Shown piece after piece: positions 12,901 to 25,692 of a stretch of DNA of 64,000 bases. Position 1 is the first letter of the stretch, and every line of letters starts with the position of its first letter. A model generated the notes under the pieces. That model saw nothing but the letters and a program-made list of their open reading frames with translations, searched no databases and was not told where the DNA came from. Made by a program: the position numbers and the translations under genes. Source of the stretch: Daphnia pulex (lineage: Eukaryota; Arthropoda; Branchiopoda; Diplostraca; Daphniidae). Location of the stretch: positions 4,791,501 to 4,855,500 of the forward strand of contig NC_060018.1 of assembly GCF_021134715.1 (NCBI RefSeq). The letters are read 5' to 3'.

Positions 12901-15900
12901 GGAACAAATAATCAAAAGAGAAAAAAGAAAAAAAAAGGCGGAATGACATCATCCGAACGTCAACTGGAAAGTCGGCAGGAGCGGATCTCGATTCTAACGG
13001 AATCAATAGCGAGGACGGATCGAGCCAAACACGACAAACGGAATAGGATGGCGTGTAGAGCCAAGCCAAAGGGGCGTCGATATCGGTCGTATCCCCCAAC
13101 TGTTTATCTCTCGATCCATCTAGATTGTCGGTTCATTTCCTCTCTATTCACGTTGCACGGGCTACTACCACTACTACTGTAGACTGGGCTCGTCATTTTC
13201 TCTCTCTTTCTCTCCCACGGTCCAAATGATTTGATGATCGTTATCCCAACTTTTGTCTCTTTTCGCCGACCCTCACGTTTAAGAAAACTAAATGACGCCC
13301 TACTCGCCAGCAGCAGCAGCAGCGCAGTTTTCTGTTTTGTTCCCAACTTGAGTAGCCAATCGATTGTTTGCCGGGAACTCGTATCGGGGGAAATGTATCT
13401 ACGCCGGCTGTCTAACAAAACTGCATGGCGGTGCATACGCGAGCCCTTGTTACGACTCGCCCACGATTCAGCCCGGCTCTCGTTATCTGCTCGAAATAAA
13501 AAAAAAAGAAGTGCGCAGGCAGTGTAATAGTGCTGTGCTGCTGCTGCTGCTGCATGTGTGTGTTCTCTTTTTATTTTTTATTTTTTCCTTGTTTCTTTTA
13601 TACACACACTGTGTGTATGTGTGTACCGGGGCTGTGCGTCATTTGGCCAGGACCGAAAAGGACGCTAGAGAGAAACTCTGGTGGCGTTTTGTTGTTTTTT
13701 CTTTCCCCCCAGTATTTTTATTTTATTTTATTTCTTTTCAAAAAGGAGGAGAACTCGGGGAGGTCGCTGCAGCTGTTTTGGCACACCAGCGTTTCTGTAT
13801 ACTGGCTGTATCATTTCTAAATGTGTGCATGCTTGTGGGTGTGTGGGTGTGTGTCGGCCGCGTGTGTGTTTATATGTGGAGAGAGAGAGAGAGTCTATCT
13901 ATGGTTCTGCTATACCGGCTGTGCCCAGTGTATCAATGTGCTGCTGCATTAGATCACCACTCGAAAAATCACCCCATAGACAATCTATTTGAATGTGACA
14001 CATTCTCTCTCTTTTTTTGGCCTCACCTCGGTCATTTGGGTCTCGGTAAATCAATTCGATTGGCCAATAATTGAAAGGCGATTGGAGAGAGAGAGAGAGA
14101 GAGAGAAGACAGTTGACACTTGTGTCCATTCATCCAACGGGTTTCGTCCACCTGGTTAATAAAAGCCAAAGAGTTCGTCGTATCTGGCAGTGAGCCATGT
14201 TAACATCTTTCCTATCTCCTCTCTTCGTTTGAACGAACATATGGTCACCTCATATGGTCAAACGTAATTCACTACTCTTATTGAATGTATAAATACCCCG
14301 TTTTTGAACCCCTTCGCAACTTTGAACGAAGATAAAAACTGATAGGAATCTGCCCGAAAATTAATATCGTGAAAAAATTAATTTTTTTTTCTTTTTGGTT
14401 TGTTCGGGAATTGAGTTCAAGTTCGCGCCTCTCGGCCTTCCCAAAAAGACAAATCAACAGGGGGCATCTTCTTGTTCCATTTTGTGGTCGATGTTTTTCT
14501 GTTTTTTGTTTCTTTTTCTTTTCCATTTCTCTCTGGCGTCGTTATGCGGTGGTGTCCCTTTATAGTGGCCGATGTCGTCGACTCTCTCGTTCGGTCGTCA
14601 TCGGTGCTTGTGCCTGTTCCGGACGGAAACTTAACAGAAAGAGAATGAAAGAGTCAAATAAATTCTGGTCAAGAAAAAAGGAAGAAACAAAAAAGAATAC
14701 GACGAGGGGGGAATATAAAACTGAAAATTAGAAATAGAAACGCGCCAGTTGATTAGAACTGGTATTGAGCGGGAAAAAAACAAAACAGAACTAGATACCC
14801 TGAAGGAGAAAAAGGAAGGGGTTTTTTGAACGACAAACGACCCGACGAAATTTTTATTTCCGCTGCGGAACGTGAATTCACGAAATTTTATTTGATTTTT
14901 TAATTTTTTCTTTTTTTTTTTCAATTTCTCAAATGAATTTTCGGTTTTTATCAAATCGTGAAGGAAGTTGATGGGTCGGGAGCGCGCTTCTCTGCCGACA
15001 CGGTTCCGTCACTCGAGAGGAAAAGGTAGGCAGGGACTTGGCCGCCGCAATGGCGCCAAAAGATTCGCAGCCCCGAGTTACTCAGTTGAAGTGGGGAGGA
15101 GAGAGACGAGAGAAAAACGGAGTTGAAAAAGAAAAAGAGACCTTCTTACTTCTTCTTCTTCTTCTTTTTATGTTGTTGTTGTTCTGGAAGAAGCAAAAGA
15201 AGAAGCAAAAGAAGAAAAAAGAAGAATTAAAGTCAGCATCCTCGGCATCTGAGCCCAGCTGCAGCAGCAGCTCGGGACCGGCGCAAGTTTCGGGAGTCGG
15301 TAGAGTTGCAAGTTTGGACCACTAGAGGTGCTGTCGTCTGGTCTGACGTCAGCCCCTTGAAACGGGAAAGAGAGGGAGGGGGGATGAATAACAACAGGCA
15401 GTCACGCTCGCTCAGTCGACAGTCTCTTTCCAGCTACCACCCTTCTCTCTCCCTTCTTTCTCTCTCTCTTTCTCCCACTTGTTTTTCATTCGGTCCAGAC
15501 CCCGAAAAAGTCAAAAGGAAAAGAAGAAGAAGAAGAAAAAAGTGTGCGCGTTCTGCGTGTGCGCGCCGTGTGGTGGATTGTGGTGGCGTGCGCTCCGGCA
15601 AGGCAGTCACAGTCCTCGCCCAGTTGCAGTTCACACCGGATCTCTCTCCAAGCTCTTTTTTAATTTAATTTTTTTTGTTGTGTGTCGGTAAATTTTATTT
15701 TATTTTTTTTTCTTCCCAGTTTTTGCCCCCCAGCAACGGTCGCCCCCTCCACATCTCATGTCGCACGTACCGAGTCACACAGACTCTCTTTAGTGTGGAA
15801 CTTTTTTTTTTTTTTCTTTTTCTTCTTTTTCGTTTTGGCATTTATCACGTCCCCCACAGCCAAACCGACAGAGATAAGAAACAAACAAGAAACCCAACTG

Positions 15901-18718
15901 AAACCGGAGAGGATCGTTTTTCCCTTTTTTCTTTTCACAATTTTTTTTTTATTTTATTTTAAAATTTCGAAATCGCAATCAGGGAAGAAAAAACAAACAA
16001 AAAAACAAACAAATTTGTGTGTTTGATTTATCGTGGTGAATTTCAGTGTCGTCCAAACAAGTTGAGTGCTCCTTCGAAAAAAAAAAAAAAAAAGATCGGG
16101 TGAGTTTAAATTTCAATTGATTTAGTTGGATTTTTTGTTTTGTTTTTGGGGTTTGAGCCGGGGAAACCACCCAAAACCACATTTTGATCGATAAAAAGGC
16201 AAAAAGAAAAAGACGGTCGTGTGTTGGTTGGTCTCGGTTTTCGTGGTAATTTGAGTTTATGTGACGGGATTGGCGTTGCGTTTCTCCCGCCCGCCAACAT
16301 GTTGTGTCCTTCTCATGTAGAGTGGAACGAAACAAACACTCTGCTTGATTAGTAACAACTTTGGCTGCACGGAATGGGACAAAATGGGCAGGAGAAACAA
16401 GTTGAGCAAATGTGGCATGCCCAAGCCAGAAAAAAAGTACAAGCGGCCCATCGATTTTTTTTCTCTCTTTCTTTCTACTTCATTTCGGTTGGTGGATAGG
16501 GGAGGAGGGGGTGGGGAGACCGTGCGGGAGCCCCGGCCATTTTCTTGTTGTTTGCCTGCCGGTTTTTTTTTTTGTCATGTCAGTGTGTGTGTGTGTATAA
16601 GGGGTGTTCCCTTCACCGGCTTCATTATTTGAATTAATTTTTGTTCGGTTGCCATCTTATATGTATGCGTGTGTCAATAGAACGGAGAGGTTTTTTTTTC
16701 TTCTTTCGGATTATGTGATTGCAGTACGTGGAACTGAGCTCACGGTGAGTTCCGAGTTTGGTACGTGCCTTTTTCTTTTGCAAGTTTTTTTTTCCTTTTA
16801 GTTTAAAACAAGAAAAGAAGAAAAGAAGAAGAAAGGAACGGCAACCTTGGGGTCTGCCACCCGGTCATGCGGGTCCGCGCGTTTTATTTTTAGGTCGAAA
16901 CGAAAATTCGCGGGAACCGGAATCGTTTAGTTGTTTTTTCTTCCCTTCTTCTTCTTCTTTTTTTTTGTCCCGTTACGTGTTTTTCCCCCCTTTCACTTGA
17001 CGAGATTCTCCTCCTCCTTTAATCAAATTCAAATGACGTGCATGTACTTGTAGGTGAGTGGAGGGGAGAGAGAGAGAGAGAGAGAGATTGAGTGGGAGTT
17101 TCTGTTGAAATTCAATCCCATTTGTTTCCCGTCCCAGTGCGGACGACAAGCTCCCGCCGTGGGAAGAGGCAAGGACGTCAACGATGACGACGAACGACGT
17201 GATGTGGTTTTGCACGGCGTTTGACACGATCCTCTCTCCTCCCATCACTTACTCCGACGACTACGGTACTACTCCGACCCGGGATCTTTTGTCTTTTCTA
17301 TATAGATAGTTGAGTTAAGAGAGAGAGATAATTAATGACTCGATTAATTGTTCTTCTTCCTCTTTTGTTCATCTTCTGCGCTTCTTTCCGTTACATCCGT
17401 TTCGGGCTCCTGGCTGCTGTCGCTCATCTCTCTCGTCTCTCTCGGGTTTCTCCTAGAGAGAGAAAGAGAAAAAAGAAAAAGTCCACCCGACCCTTTGCGC
17501 CATGTCTGTCGGTTAATTGAATTACACACGCAGCGAGTGAATGCGCTGGCTCCTACATATAGGAGCCGATTGAGGGGGAAATAGGAGGGCACACGAGGAG
17601 ACAACACGAAGGAGAAAATGAAGGGCGGGATGGAAAACAAAAAGAGCAAAGAGAGAGAGAGACGACGACGCTCTCCATGTAGACTTGGCCTACTCTGCAC
17701 TTCACTTTGTAGTTTCGCATCTAATGAAAAGAGAGAGAGGGACTGCACACACACACACACTTGTTTCAATTCGCTTACATAATTGTGCACGAGAGAGAGA
17801 GGCTGGCGCTGGCTAGCAGACTCTCTCCGGCCAAAAAAAATAAAACCAAAAAAGTTTGTTTCCCCCCTTTCGCAATGGGGTCGCGCCCCAGCTCTCAAGT
17901 GGACGCCGAGATTGCCAGTCGCCCCAGTGTGGGTGGAGGACATTTGGTCGACACGAGAGAAAATATCTGAAAGAAGAAGAAGCGAAACAAAAGAAAGAAG
18001 AAGAAGAAGTACATATAAGAAGAATTGCGCCACAGGGCGAATAAGAGAGAAAGAGAGAAAACTAGTTTCTTATCTAAAAGGTAACCTCGTTTCCTGGTGT
18101 TTCCCTCCGTGTAGATCAGCGTGCGTTTCACGTCGCATTGGCTATCTCGCCATCAAAAATCATCACTCTCCCCCCGCCATCGCAACGCCCGGCCGTTCAA
18201 CCACCCCTCTTCCACCACCCTATTGCCTCAACTCCTCCGTGTGATCTGCCCAGCACTTGGGTAAAGCGGCGTTCTCTTGACGCCGTGTGGCGTCTCCCGC
18301 TCTTATCCCGCATCCATTTTAATATATCATCGCTCGCCCCAACCGAGTTCCCTCGTGACTCGTCTAGATTTCCACGATATATTTATACATATCTAATATC
18401 TCTCTCTCTCTCATCCGCCTGCACACACACACACACAACAAGGACGGCCCTTTGTTGTGCGAGCGAGCTGGAGCATTTCTAGTCTATATGGACGACGTGT
18501 ATTTTTATTTATATTCATCGGGACTGCCGTTTCTTCTTTCGCCTTTTTGCGCAATTTCCCTCGGCGTGTGCACAAGGCGGGCCCAGCCCTTTTCGCCCGA
18601 TTATCCAGCGCAGGCCACCACCACCGCGTCGTTTAGATTTTTTGGTTTTCTTTTTGTTTTTTTACTCGTTACAGTCGGGTCCGCGTGTAGAGGCGTCGTC
18701 TCATCCCGATGGAATTTT

Positions 18719-18749
<31 letters not shown>

Positions 18750-18910
18750 TTTAATTCAATTCTAAAAACAGAACGAAAAAGAAAATTGAACCGGCACGAA
18801 CGTTGGGTTGGTTTATTTCCTTTTTAGCCAAAGGAGAATAACCTTTTTTTCTTGTTTTGTATTTCCCCATTTATTCAGCGCCGAGCATTACGCACAATCG
18901 ATCCAAGGAT

Positions 18911-18932
18911 ACACACACACACACACTCCCTT

Positions 18933-18962
<30 letters not shown>
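18911..18962. repeat. (CA)n followed by (TTC)n
   Basis: About eight AC units, a short spacer, then ten to eleven TTC units. Homopurine-homopyrimidine TTC/GAA tracts can form triplex DNA. Confidence 0.9.
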
Positions 18963-18963
<1 letters not shown>

Positions 18964-21900
18964 TTCTGGCGTCGTGTATTTTACGAGTGTGTGCGTGTGT
19001 GTGTGTGGGATGGGTGGGGTGATACTATTACTAGTAGCCAGCAACCGGATTGATCGCATTTTTGCTTTGCTCCTCTTTTCTCGCTTGCCGTACTTTTTAT
19101 TCACGACAGTGCGCAACCCCTGCCGCTAAAAATAAATGGTGACTCTGTGCCAGCAGCAGTGGCAGTGGCGCACTGTACGTGTACGGACTGTCCTCCTCCC
19201 GCGTGAGCGGCAGGGTAGATTTGTCTGTTCCCCTTCAAACCGACCGTGAAAGGTCAAACATCCAAATGCCCACGTGAGTCCCTTTTATTTTATCCCCGTG
19301 AGTGCCGTGTGCACTTTTGGGTGTGTTTGCGTAGCGAAAAAAAAATGAAAATAAAATGAAAATAAAAAGAGCCAACGAATTGGAGAGAGTCGACACAAGT
19401 TTGCTCCTTTCGTCGCTAGAGAACGTCATCAAGCCGACCTCCCCCTCATCCAACCCCACCCTTCCCACCCTCCCAGTTTCAACACGCAACTTCTTTTTGG
19501 GGTCCGCCGGTGTATCGCTTTCCTTTTTGGCTTTTCTCATTTCAATTCTTCTTCTTCTTCTTCTTATTCGCCCCCGTAGATTTTATTATTTGTAATTTTT
19601 TGCGTGATTTCAATTGACGTTGTTGTCGTTTTCTTTTGTCGTCGGGACAGAAAGGCGGTCGTGTCGTGCGGGATACGCGTGGCGGCCGGGAAATTATTCG
19701 GGATGGAAGTTAAGGAGGGTGGAGAGGGGGACTGTGTCGTCGATGCGGATAACTCGGCGGCAGTCGAGCGTGTCGTCGTCTTTCTGGGCGATGTACGGCA
19801 GCGAGTTCCTCTTCTTCTTCTTCTTCTTTTGTTCTCCTTTCGTCTCTTTTGCAACCGGGAGAATGGAAAGAGAAAGAGGAGAGAGAAGAGAAGAGAAAAA
19901 GTCGACCGAAAACGAGGGGCGTTGGTCCCGTCACGGACTCATTCTCTCCTAACCCCCCCCCCCCCCCTCTCCACCTCCACCCCCCTTTTTTTGTGTCGTG
20001 ACTTATCACCGTGAACTGAAAGAGCAGAGGCGGAGGAGCGACGGGTCCCGTAGTTTTTCAAGTTTCTTTTTGTCATTTTCTTTTCATTCAAAAAGAAGAA
20101 GAAGAAATCTGTGGAAAACACACGAAATCCGCCTAATTTGAGCCGATCGACAGATAAGCACGTCATCTGCCGTCTAACCCATGTCAAGTTACACGAGTGG
20201 AAGCTGGAGATGAGAGAGAGAGAGGGGAGATTGATCCAATCCCAGCCCAACTTTTGTTGTGCAGCTCAACGGTCGGTGCATCCGCACCAGACTGTGAATG
20301 CGGCGGAGAGAGAGCATAGACCAACGGGCAGGCACAGTCATTGGATCCCCCCCGTCAGCTAATTAGGGACCGGACCCCGTCACCGATTTCCTTCTTGTTG
20401 TCTAGGGACGGAGGGTGATGCGATTTTTCCGTGACCATCTAAAACTTTTGACTTTTTTTTTTCCTTTTTCTTTTTGCCCGGCGCCCCGTTTCCTTGCCCG
20501 GCAAAGAGAACTCTGCATGAGCGAGTTGATTGAACATGGCGATTATGTATAAACAGGGACTCGGGACCGGCCCTCTCCATCCTACGCCTCCGCCTTTTCT
20601 CATTTGATATTAACGTGCAACTGGCGATGGCGATGGAGAGAGAGAGAGAGAACACAACCGACGGGCGGGAATAAGTCTAGCAAGAGAGAAATTTTTCCAA
20701 CCAAATTTTGTGTATTTTAGATTCTTTCCCGGCCAGTGGTTTCTGAGTGATCCATCACGTTTCTCTCTCTCCCCCTTCTGCAGCGCGACTCTGCTGGGTT
20801 TGTTACCATGTGCTAACTCGTTTGATATTTTTTGTTTACACCAAACGAAGAATTCTTTGGCGTAAACTCCTCGGTTTGTTTTTTTGTGCGCAAGACTTTC
20901 GGGATTTTGGATGATGAAGAAAAAAAGTTGAATTTCTTCTTCATCATCTTGACGCGCCAAGTTGTTGGTATCTCATCTCGGGTTGGTGTTGTTTCTTGTC
21001 TCACTTTGTCAGTTTGTTTTCAAGTGCGTTTTTTAATTTTTTTTTCGTTCGGGATGGATGCCCGAACGAGCGGGTCAGAGTTCGTGTCGTGTAGCCAAGA
21101 AGAAGAAAAAAAAAATTATTTTCTTTCATTTTAACTGGCAAACGATTGGAATGACGAAGGTTGTGGGAAAATTGAGCCATTTGCGGGTCTGATGGAAAAC
21201 CGCTTGTGAAGGATGAGACCCAAGTGAGAGAGAGAGAGAAAGAAAAGAAGGAGGAAGAAGGAGGGGACGGACGCTATGACATAATAAGTAGAAGATAAAC
21301 GACGTGAAAAACACGGGGCTTCTCTTTGCGGCCTTGCGGAAGGCGGGAAAAATGAAATGCCGAGCCGAGAGAGAGAGAGAGACTGGAAGAAAAAAGAAGA
21401 AGAAGAAGCAATCTGGTTTTTCCCTCAAGTCTCTCGTCTTTTTGATTCGACGGCTTTTTTCAGACGCGGTTGCGCCGTAATAAGTCGAGTGGCCCTGCCT
21501 GGCAATCAAGTCGCGACGTCGTCGACACACACAACATACACAGAAAAAAAAAGAGTTGTTAATCTGAAAATAATGACCCCGCCCGTTGGCCATCTTGTCC
21601 GTCTTTTTCCCGTCGGCTGCGCCGTCTCTCTCTCTCGTCTCTCCACTCGTCGACATGTTTATGTCATTAAAGAAGAAAGAAAGAAACGGGAGACGACGAG
21701 TTGTTCTTTTGTGTGTCTTTTGGGATTTTTCATACATAGCGTCGACGTTGGTAGAGAGAAAATTTCTTCTTCGGTCCACGGCGGCGGGATCGTGCGTGTC
21801 GACGGACTTTTTTTTTTTTTTTTTTAGTTATTTTTTCGCCGGGCGGAAGGGGTTTCTGACCTCCTCGTGTTCCATTTTCCTCACTGACACTGTCACGCCC

Positions 21901-23763
21901 TTTTTTTGTTTTTTGAATTTGAATTTGAAAAAATAGTTTGTGTCCCGCTCTATCTTTGGACGTTCGATTTGACGATCCTTATCGAGCCGAACATTTCGGT
22001 TGCATTTCTTCTCGTTCGTTTTTCTTCCGCATTTGGCTAGAAAAGGAGGGGGAGGAAAAAAATCAAAACAAAAAAAGAGAATGTGCAAGTGTGAAAAGAA
22101 AAAGAGAGAGAGAGAGAGAAGGCCATTTTGGTGTTGTATCCAGATCGCCAGAACTAGCACGTTCGGTCGTGATGATCAACAGCTGCTTTTCTCTCTTGTG
22201 TGTTGAAGGCTCCTTTTAACCTTTCTCTCCTCTCCTCTCTTCTCTTTTACTTGACTTTTCATCCGCTTCGTCTCTCTCCTCGCTCTCTGGAGAGAGAAAG
22301 GTTTCTTTTCATTAAGGAGAAAAGTGATGGACGGAAACCCAGAAAACTCGCCCTCGACTTCTCTAAATAGTCACTCACTCACTGTTCAAACCAATGTAAA
22401 TATATCTACACTATGACTATACTCACTAGGAGGAGAATCAAAAGTTATTATGTCTGCTCAGCTTTTTATTTGCCGGGAAAAAAAAGGAAAAAAACTTCTT
22501 GAGAATCTGAAAATCCATTCTGACTTGCCTCATCACTTTTTGAAAGAAAACAAAATTGGTTGGGGGGAAATTAAATTGAAAAAAAAAATTCATCTATTTT
22601 TAAAATACATTTAAACGTCAAGATTACTCAGCGCTTTTTTATTCATTTCATTTCCATCTCTCAAGATTATTGCTATCATTACTATTATTATTTATTTTAT
22701 TCTATTTCCTCTAGTGTTGGTCAAGAAGCTGCTGCTGCTGCTGCTGGAAACACAATCCCGCCACCTCATCGTTGGGAAAAAACTTCGTTGCCGAACCACA
22801 GCCCGCTGGCAAATCACTTAAAAAAAAGAAAAAAAAAACTGGCGTTGTGGAGTTGGGGACAGAAGCTGAAACGAACAAGTTTCTAGACTCTCCTAGACGA
22901 AGAAAAAAGAGGAAGACGACGACGATGTGACTGGATAAAACCAAAAGTTCTGACAGTTTTAGATTCCCCTAGCTATATAGTACCATTATATATTTTGCTT
23001 TCATATTTCAGTAGTTTGTGTGTGTGTGTGCGCATGATAGATCTCTTCTTGTTCTTGTTGGCGTTCTTTTAATCTCTCTCTCACTGCGAAAGAAGAAGAA
23101 CACGGACTGGCTTTTTTTTTTTTTGGCATCTTTTTAGCCATGCGGGCGCCCCTCTTTTTCCCCGATGCTAAATCGTGAGCGCGCTCCCGCCCGTCCCTCC
23201 CCGTTATGCTCTTATCATTGTCTCTTTTTTTTTCCCTTCTTCTTCAACTTGAAGAAAAAGGAAAAGAACTTGGATTGAAGAGAGGGGAGGAGAAGAAAAG
23301 AAACGGATATCTGTCGACTAGACTTGATTTGATCGGGAGAAACAGAAAGAAGAGGGGTAAATAATAATTCAATTTTTTCTCGTTTGTTTTTTTTCTTTTT
23401 TCCATTTCTCTTGCGTTTTGGTTAGTAACGATTTTCTTTTGTTTCTCGGACGAGAGAATATCTCTTTCGCCTGCCAGTTTTTCTTCTTCTTCGTCTTCTG
23501 GTTTTCGAGCCGGATGGGTGTGAAGCACGCGCGCGGTCACGACGAAGCGCGTGCGCTGGGTCTGGTCTGTAGAAAAGGGCGTCGTCCTTCTTCTTCTTCT
23601 TCTTCTTTTTCTTTCGGGTCGACAAAGACGTCCTCCATCCTCCCTTTTCGTTTCCTTTCGACGTCAGCGGCCGGACCAATCCCTGATCGCCTTGTGTTTG
23701 CCTCCGCAACGCCGAACCAAGCCGATGGTACGAGGGGGGGGTTGCAACATGCACGCCACTTAC

Positions 23764-23788
23764 CACACACACACACACACACACACAC
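23764..23788. repeat. (CA)n microsatellite
   Basis: About twelve CA units, flanked by GAAGAA tracts on the right. Confidence 0.95.
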
Positions 23789-25424
23789 CATCTTTGATGT
23801 ATATAAAAGGGAAGAAGAAGAACTGCCGAAGAAGAAGAAGAAGTAACACACACACAATCCCTCCTTACTATATTTCCCCCCTTTTACTGCTGTGTCTGTT
23901 GTTTCTTCGCCTTTTTACTCTCTTCCCTCAATTCTCTTCATTCTTGTTGAGTTCCTTTTAACGTTTTTCTTTATAGCCTCGAGACTCGGGAATGATGGAT
24001 CATTTTTCTTTCTTTTTTCTTCTTTTATTTTTCGTACGTAAGAAGAAGAAGAAGAAGAAGAGGGGGGTGGTGTTGTTACTGGGCCGGCATCTCCTCGACG
24101 CCCATCGGAGCGTGTTGGAAATGATTCGTTCAACTGTCACTGAATTTGTCTCTCGGCGCCCTGGACGCGAGCGTCCCCATACATCAGCCCGGCAACTATA
24201 CTCTCGGACGGACGTCGGGATCACAACGTTTGGCTATTATCTCGCCTAAAAGTTGCCCTTGCGCAATAATGCTTACGTTTACAACGGGAATAAGAGAGAA
24301 AGAGACATGTCTACTACTACCAAGACCCCCAAGTTCTACTGGACTTGAGTGCAGTCGTGTATCTTGGTCAACTTGGCCGGGATAGCGATGGAGGAGGAAA
24401 GAAGAAGAAAAAAGCTTTTTTGATTTCTAAATAATTTGATTTTTTTAAATCCCCCCTTTTTTCCTTTCCTTGTGCTAGCGGGGCTGTGAAGTCGTTTCCA
24501 AAGCGTCGGTAGTCATTTTTCATATTTCTTCCTTCAACTGTTGAGTATTTTCTTTTTCTTTCGTTTTGCCTCTTGAAAAATCTTTGCTGAAGAAAACTGC
24601 CCAAAGAAGAAAACCGGACCACACCGTCTTCCCCTTTTTACTGGGCGAACAAAATTTCCTTTTCCCCGAGTTCTTTTTTATTTTCAGATTTTGACTCCAA
24701 ACAGACGCATCACAGACGCGTAGATTTGAAAAGAGACTGACGGACAGACAGCTAAAGGTCCTTTTTTTCTTCTTCTTCTTTTTCTTTCCTTCTTCCCGTT
24801 CTCCCTTCTTCTTCTTTTTTGGGTTTTTGTTTTGTTTTGGAATTCCTTTTTTCCAGTCTCTGCAGCTCTTGACCAAACCCTCCCTGGAAAAAAAGAAAAA
24901 CTCCCTCCCTCAGTTTTGCCCGTCTGAAGAGCGCTTTCAGGGTTCCTTGGCCAGTCGGTATGGTGTAAGATCATCAGTATTTGCCCAGCCACTTACAGTC
25001 AAAGGCTGTGCCCGCAACTGCCGTGCCCGGTCTCTCTCTCTCTCTCTACTTTCTACTTGTGATTTGTAAATTGTGTCTGTGAAACATCTCGAGGCGTTTG
25101 TGTGTCGTGGCCGGACAAACTTAGTAGTAGTACTAGTGGACGAAAAGTAGAGGATAAAAGGTGGGTTCCTTTTTTCTGTTTTCTTTCCAGCTCTTTTTTT
25201 TATTTGTGTCTTTTTAGGAGCCATTATGAATTGAGCACGTCAAGGCACGAGCGTGACGGTGACATCATGACTGTAGTGTGTGTGTGTGAGTGTGGCGTCA
25301 TCGAGTTCGAAACCCTCACGCTCTGCCGGCCGAGCAAAGATTCTGACGTCTCGCCTTTTTATAAAATTTGATTTGTCGCCTTCACTTTGTCATTTGTTTG
25401 TGTGTGCCTCGACGTTTCACGTCC

Positions 25425-25530
25425 GCCTGCCGGGCCTGATCCTTTGCTCAACCTGTGATCGTAAACCTTGTATTACCCTCCTTTGCGGGAGGAGGTGAGC
25501 AAAGTTTCAGGTGCGTCAGTTGGATCGTCT
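25425..25530 (+). ncRNA. mir-87: miR-87 precursor, copy 1
   Basis: The 3' arm at 25495-25516 begins GTGAGCAAAGTTTCAGG, which I recognise as the conserved miR-87 sequence with seed TGAGCAA; it ends GTGCGT where the nematode form I know ends GTGTG. The 5' arm (CCTGATC then CTTTGCTC, about 25435-25450) pairs with it through CAGG and AGCAAAG, leaving a small internal mismatch. The terminal loop is unusually long, about 40 nt, and contains a second small stem, CCTCC/GGAGG, around 25478-25493. A second copy carrying the same 22-nt arm lies about 164 nt downstream. miR-87 is a bilaterian microRNA; insect work links it to neurons, which I did not verify. No host promoter can be assigned. Confidence 0.85.
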
Positions 25531-25607
25531 TTCTCACCGCACAATTGTTTCAAACAAAAAACTATTCAACAATTGCAAGGAAAATGTCCATCTAGATTTG
25601 GTGTATT

Positions 25608-25692
25608 TACGCTCTCAGCCTGATCCTTGCTCGACCTAAGCCTTTGACAATGAGCGAGGTGAGCAAAGTTTCAGGTGCGTGAGCGGCACCTC
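25608..25692 (+). ncRNA. mir-87: miR-87 precursor, copy 2
   Basis: The 3' arm at 25659-25680 repeats the same 22 nt as copy 1 exactly, starting GTGAGCAAAG. The 5' arm (CCTGATCCTTGCTCGACCT, 25620-25638) folds back on it with a normal loop of roughly 20 nt, and the base of the stem extends through CGCTC/GAGCG. This is the more canonical of the two hairpins. Arms and loops differ between the copies while the mature arm does not, the pattern expected when selection acts on the mature microRNA. The 164-nt spacing suggests both are processed from one primary transcript. Confidence 0.87.

Larger units (their letters stand above)
9531..25420. other. Gene-free, microsatellite-rich DNA between putative exon and miR-87
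   Basis: No protein gene recognised. The content resembles the first 9 kb: (GA)n at 9873-9900, a GCC run near 10703-10729, poly-T at 18722-18748, (CA)n with (TTC)n at 18911-18962, (CA)n at 23764-23788, and many GAA, GAGA and TTC tracts. Donor-like sequences occur near 16095 (GG/GTGAGT) and 16748 (ACG/GTGAGT) on the plus strand and near 11697 on the minus strand, but none pairs convincingly with an acceptor around an open frame. Confidence 0.55.

Noticed and set aside
13364-14074. 236-residue plus-strand frame
   Set aside because: Composition is driven by TTT, TGT and GAGA tracts; no domain, and frames of similar length occur throughout this low-complexity DNA.
14230-14262. Direct repeat CATATGGTCA x2
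   Set aside because: Only ten bases, no further structure or nearby gene; likely chance in this repetitive region.
17344-18033. 229-residue minus-strand frame
   Set aside because: Leu/Ser/Arg-rich product of CT and GA repeats, with no conserved motif.
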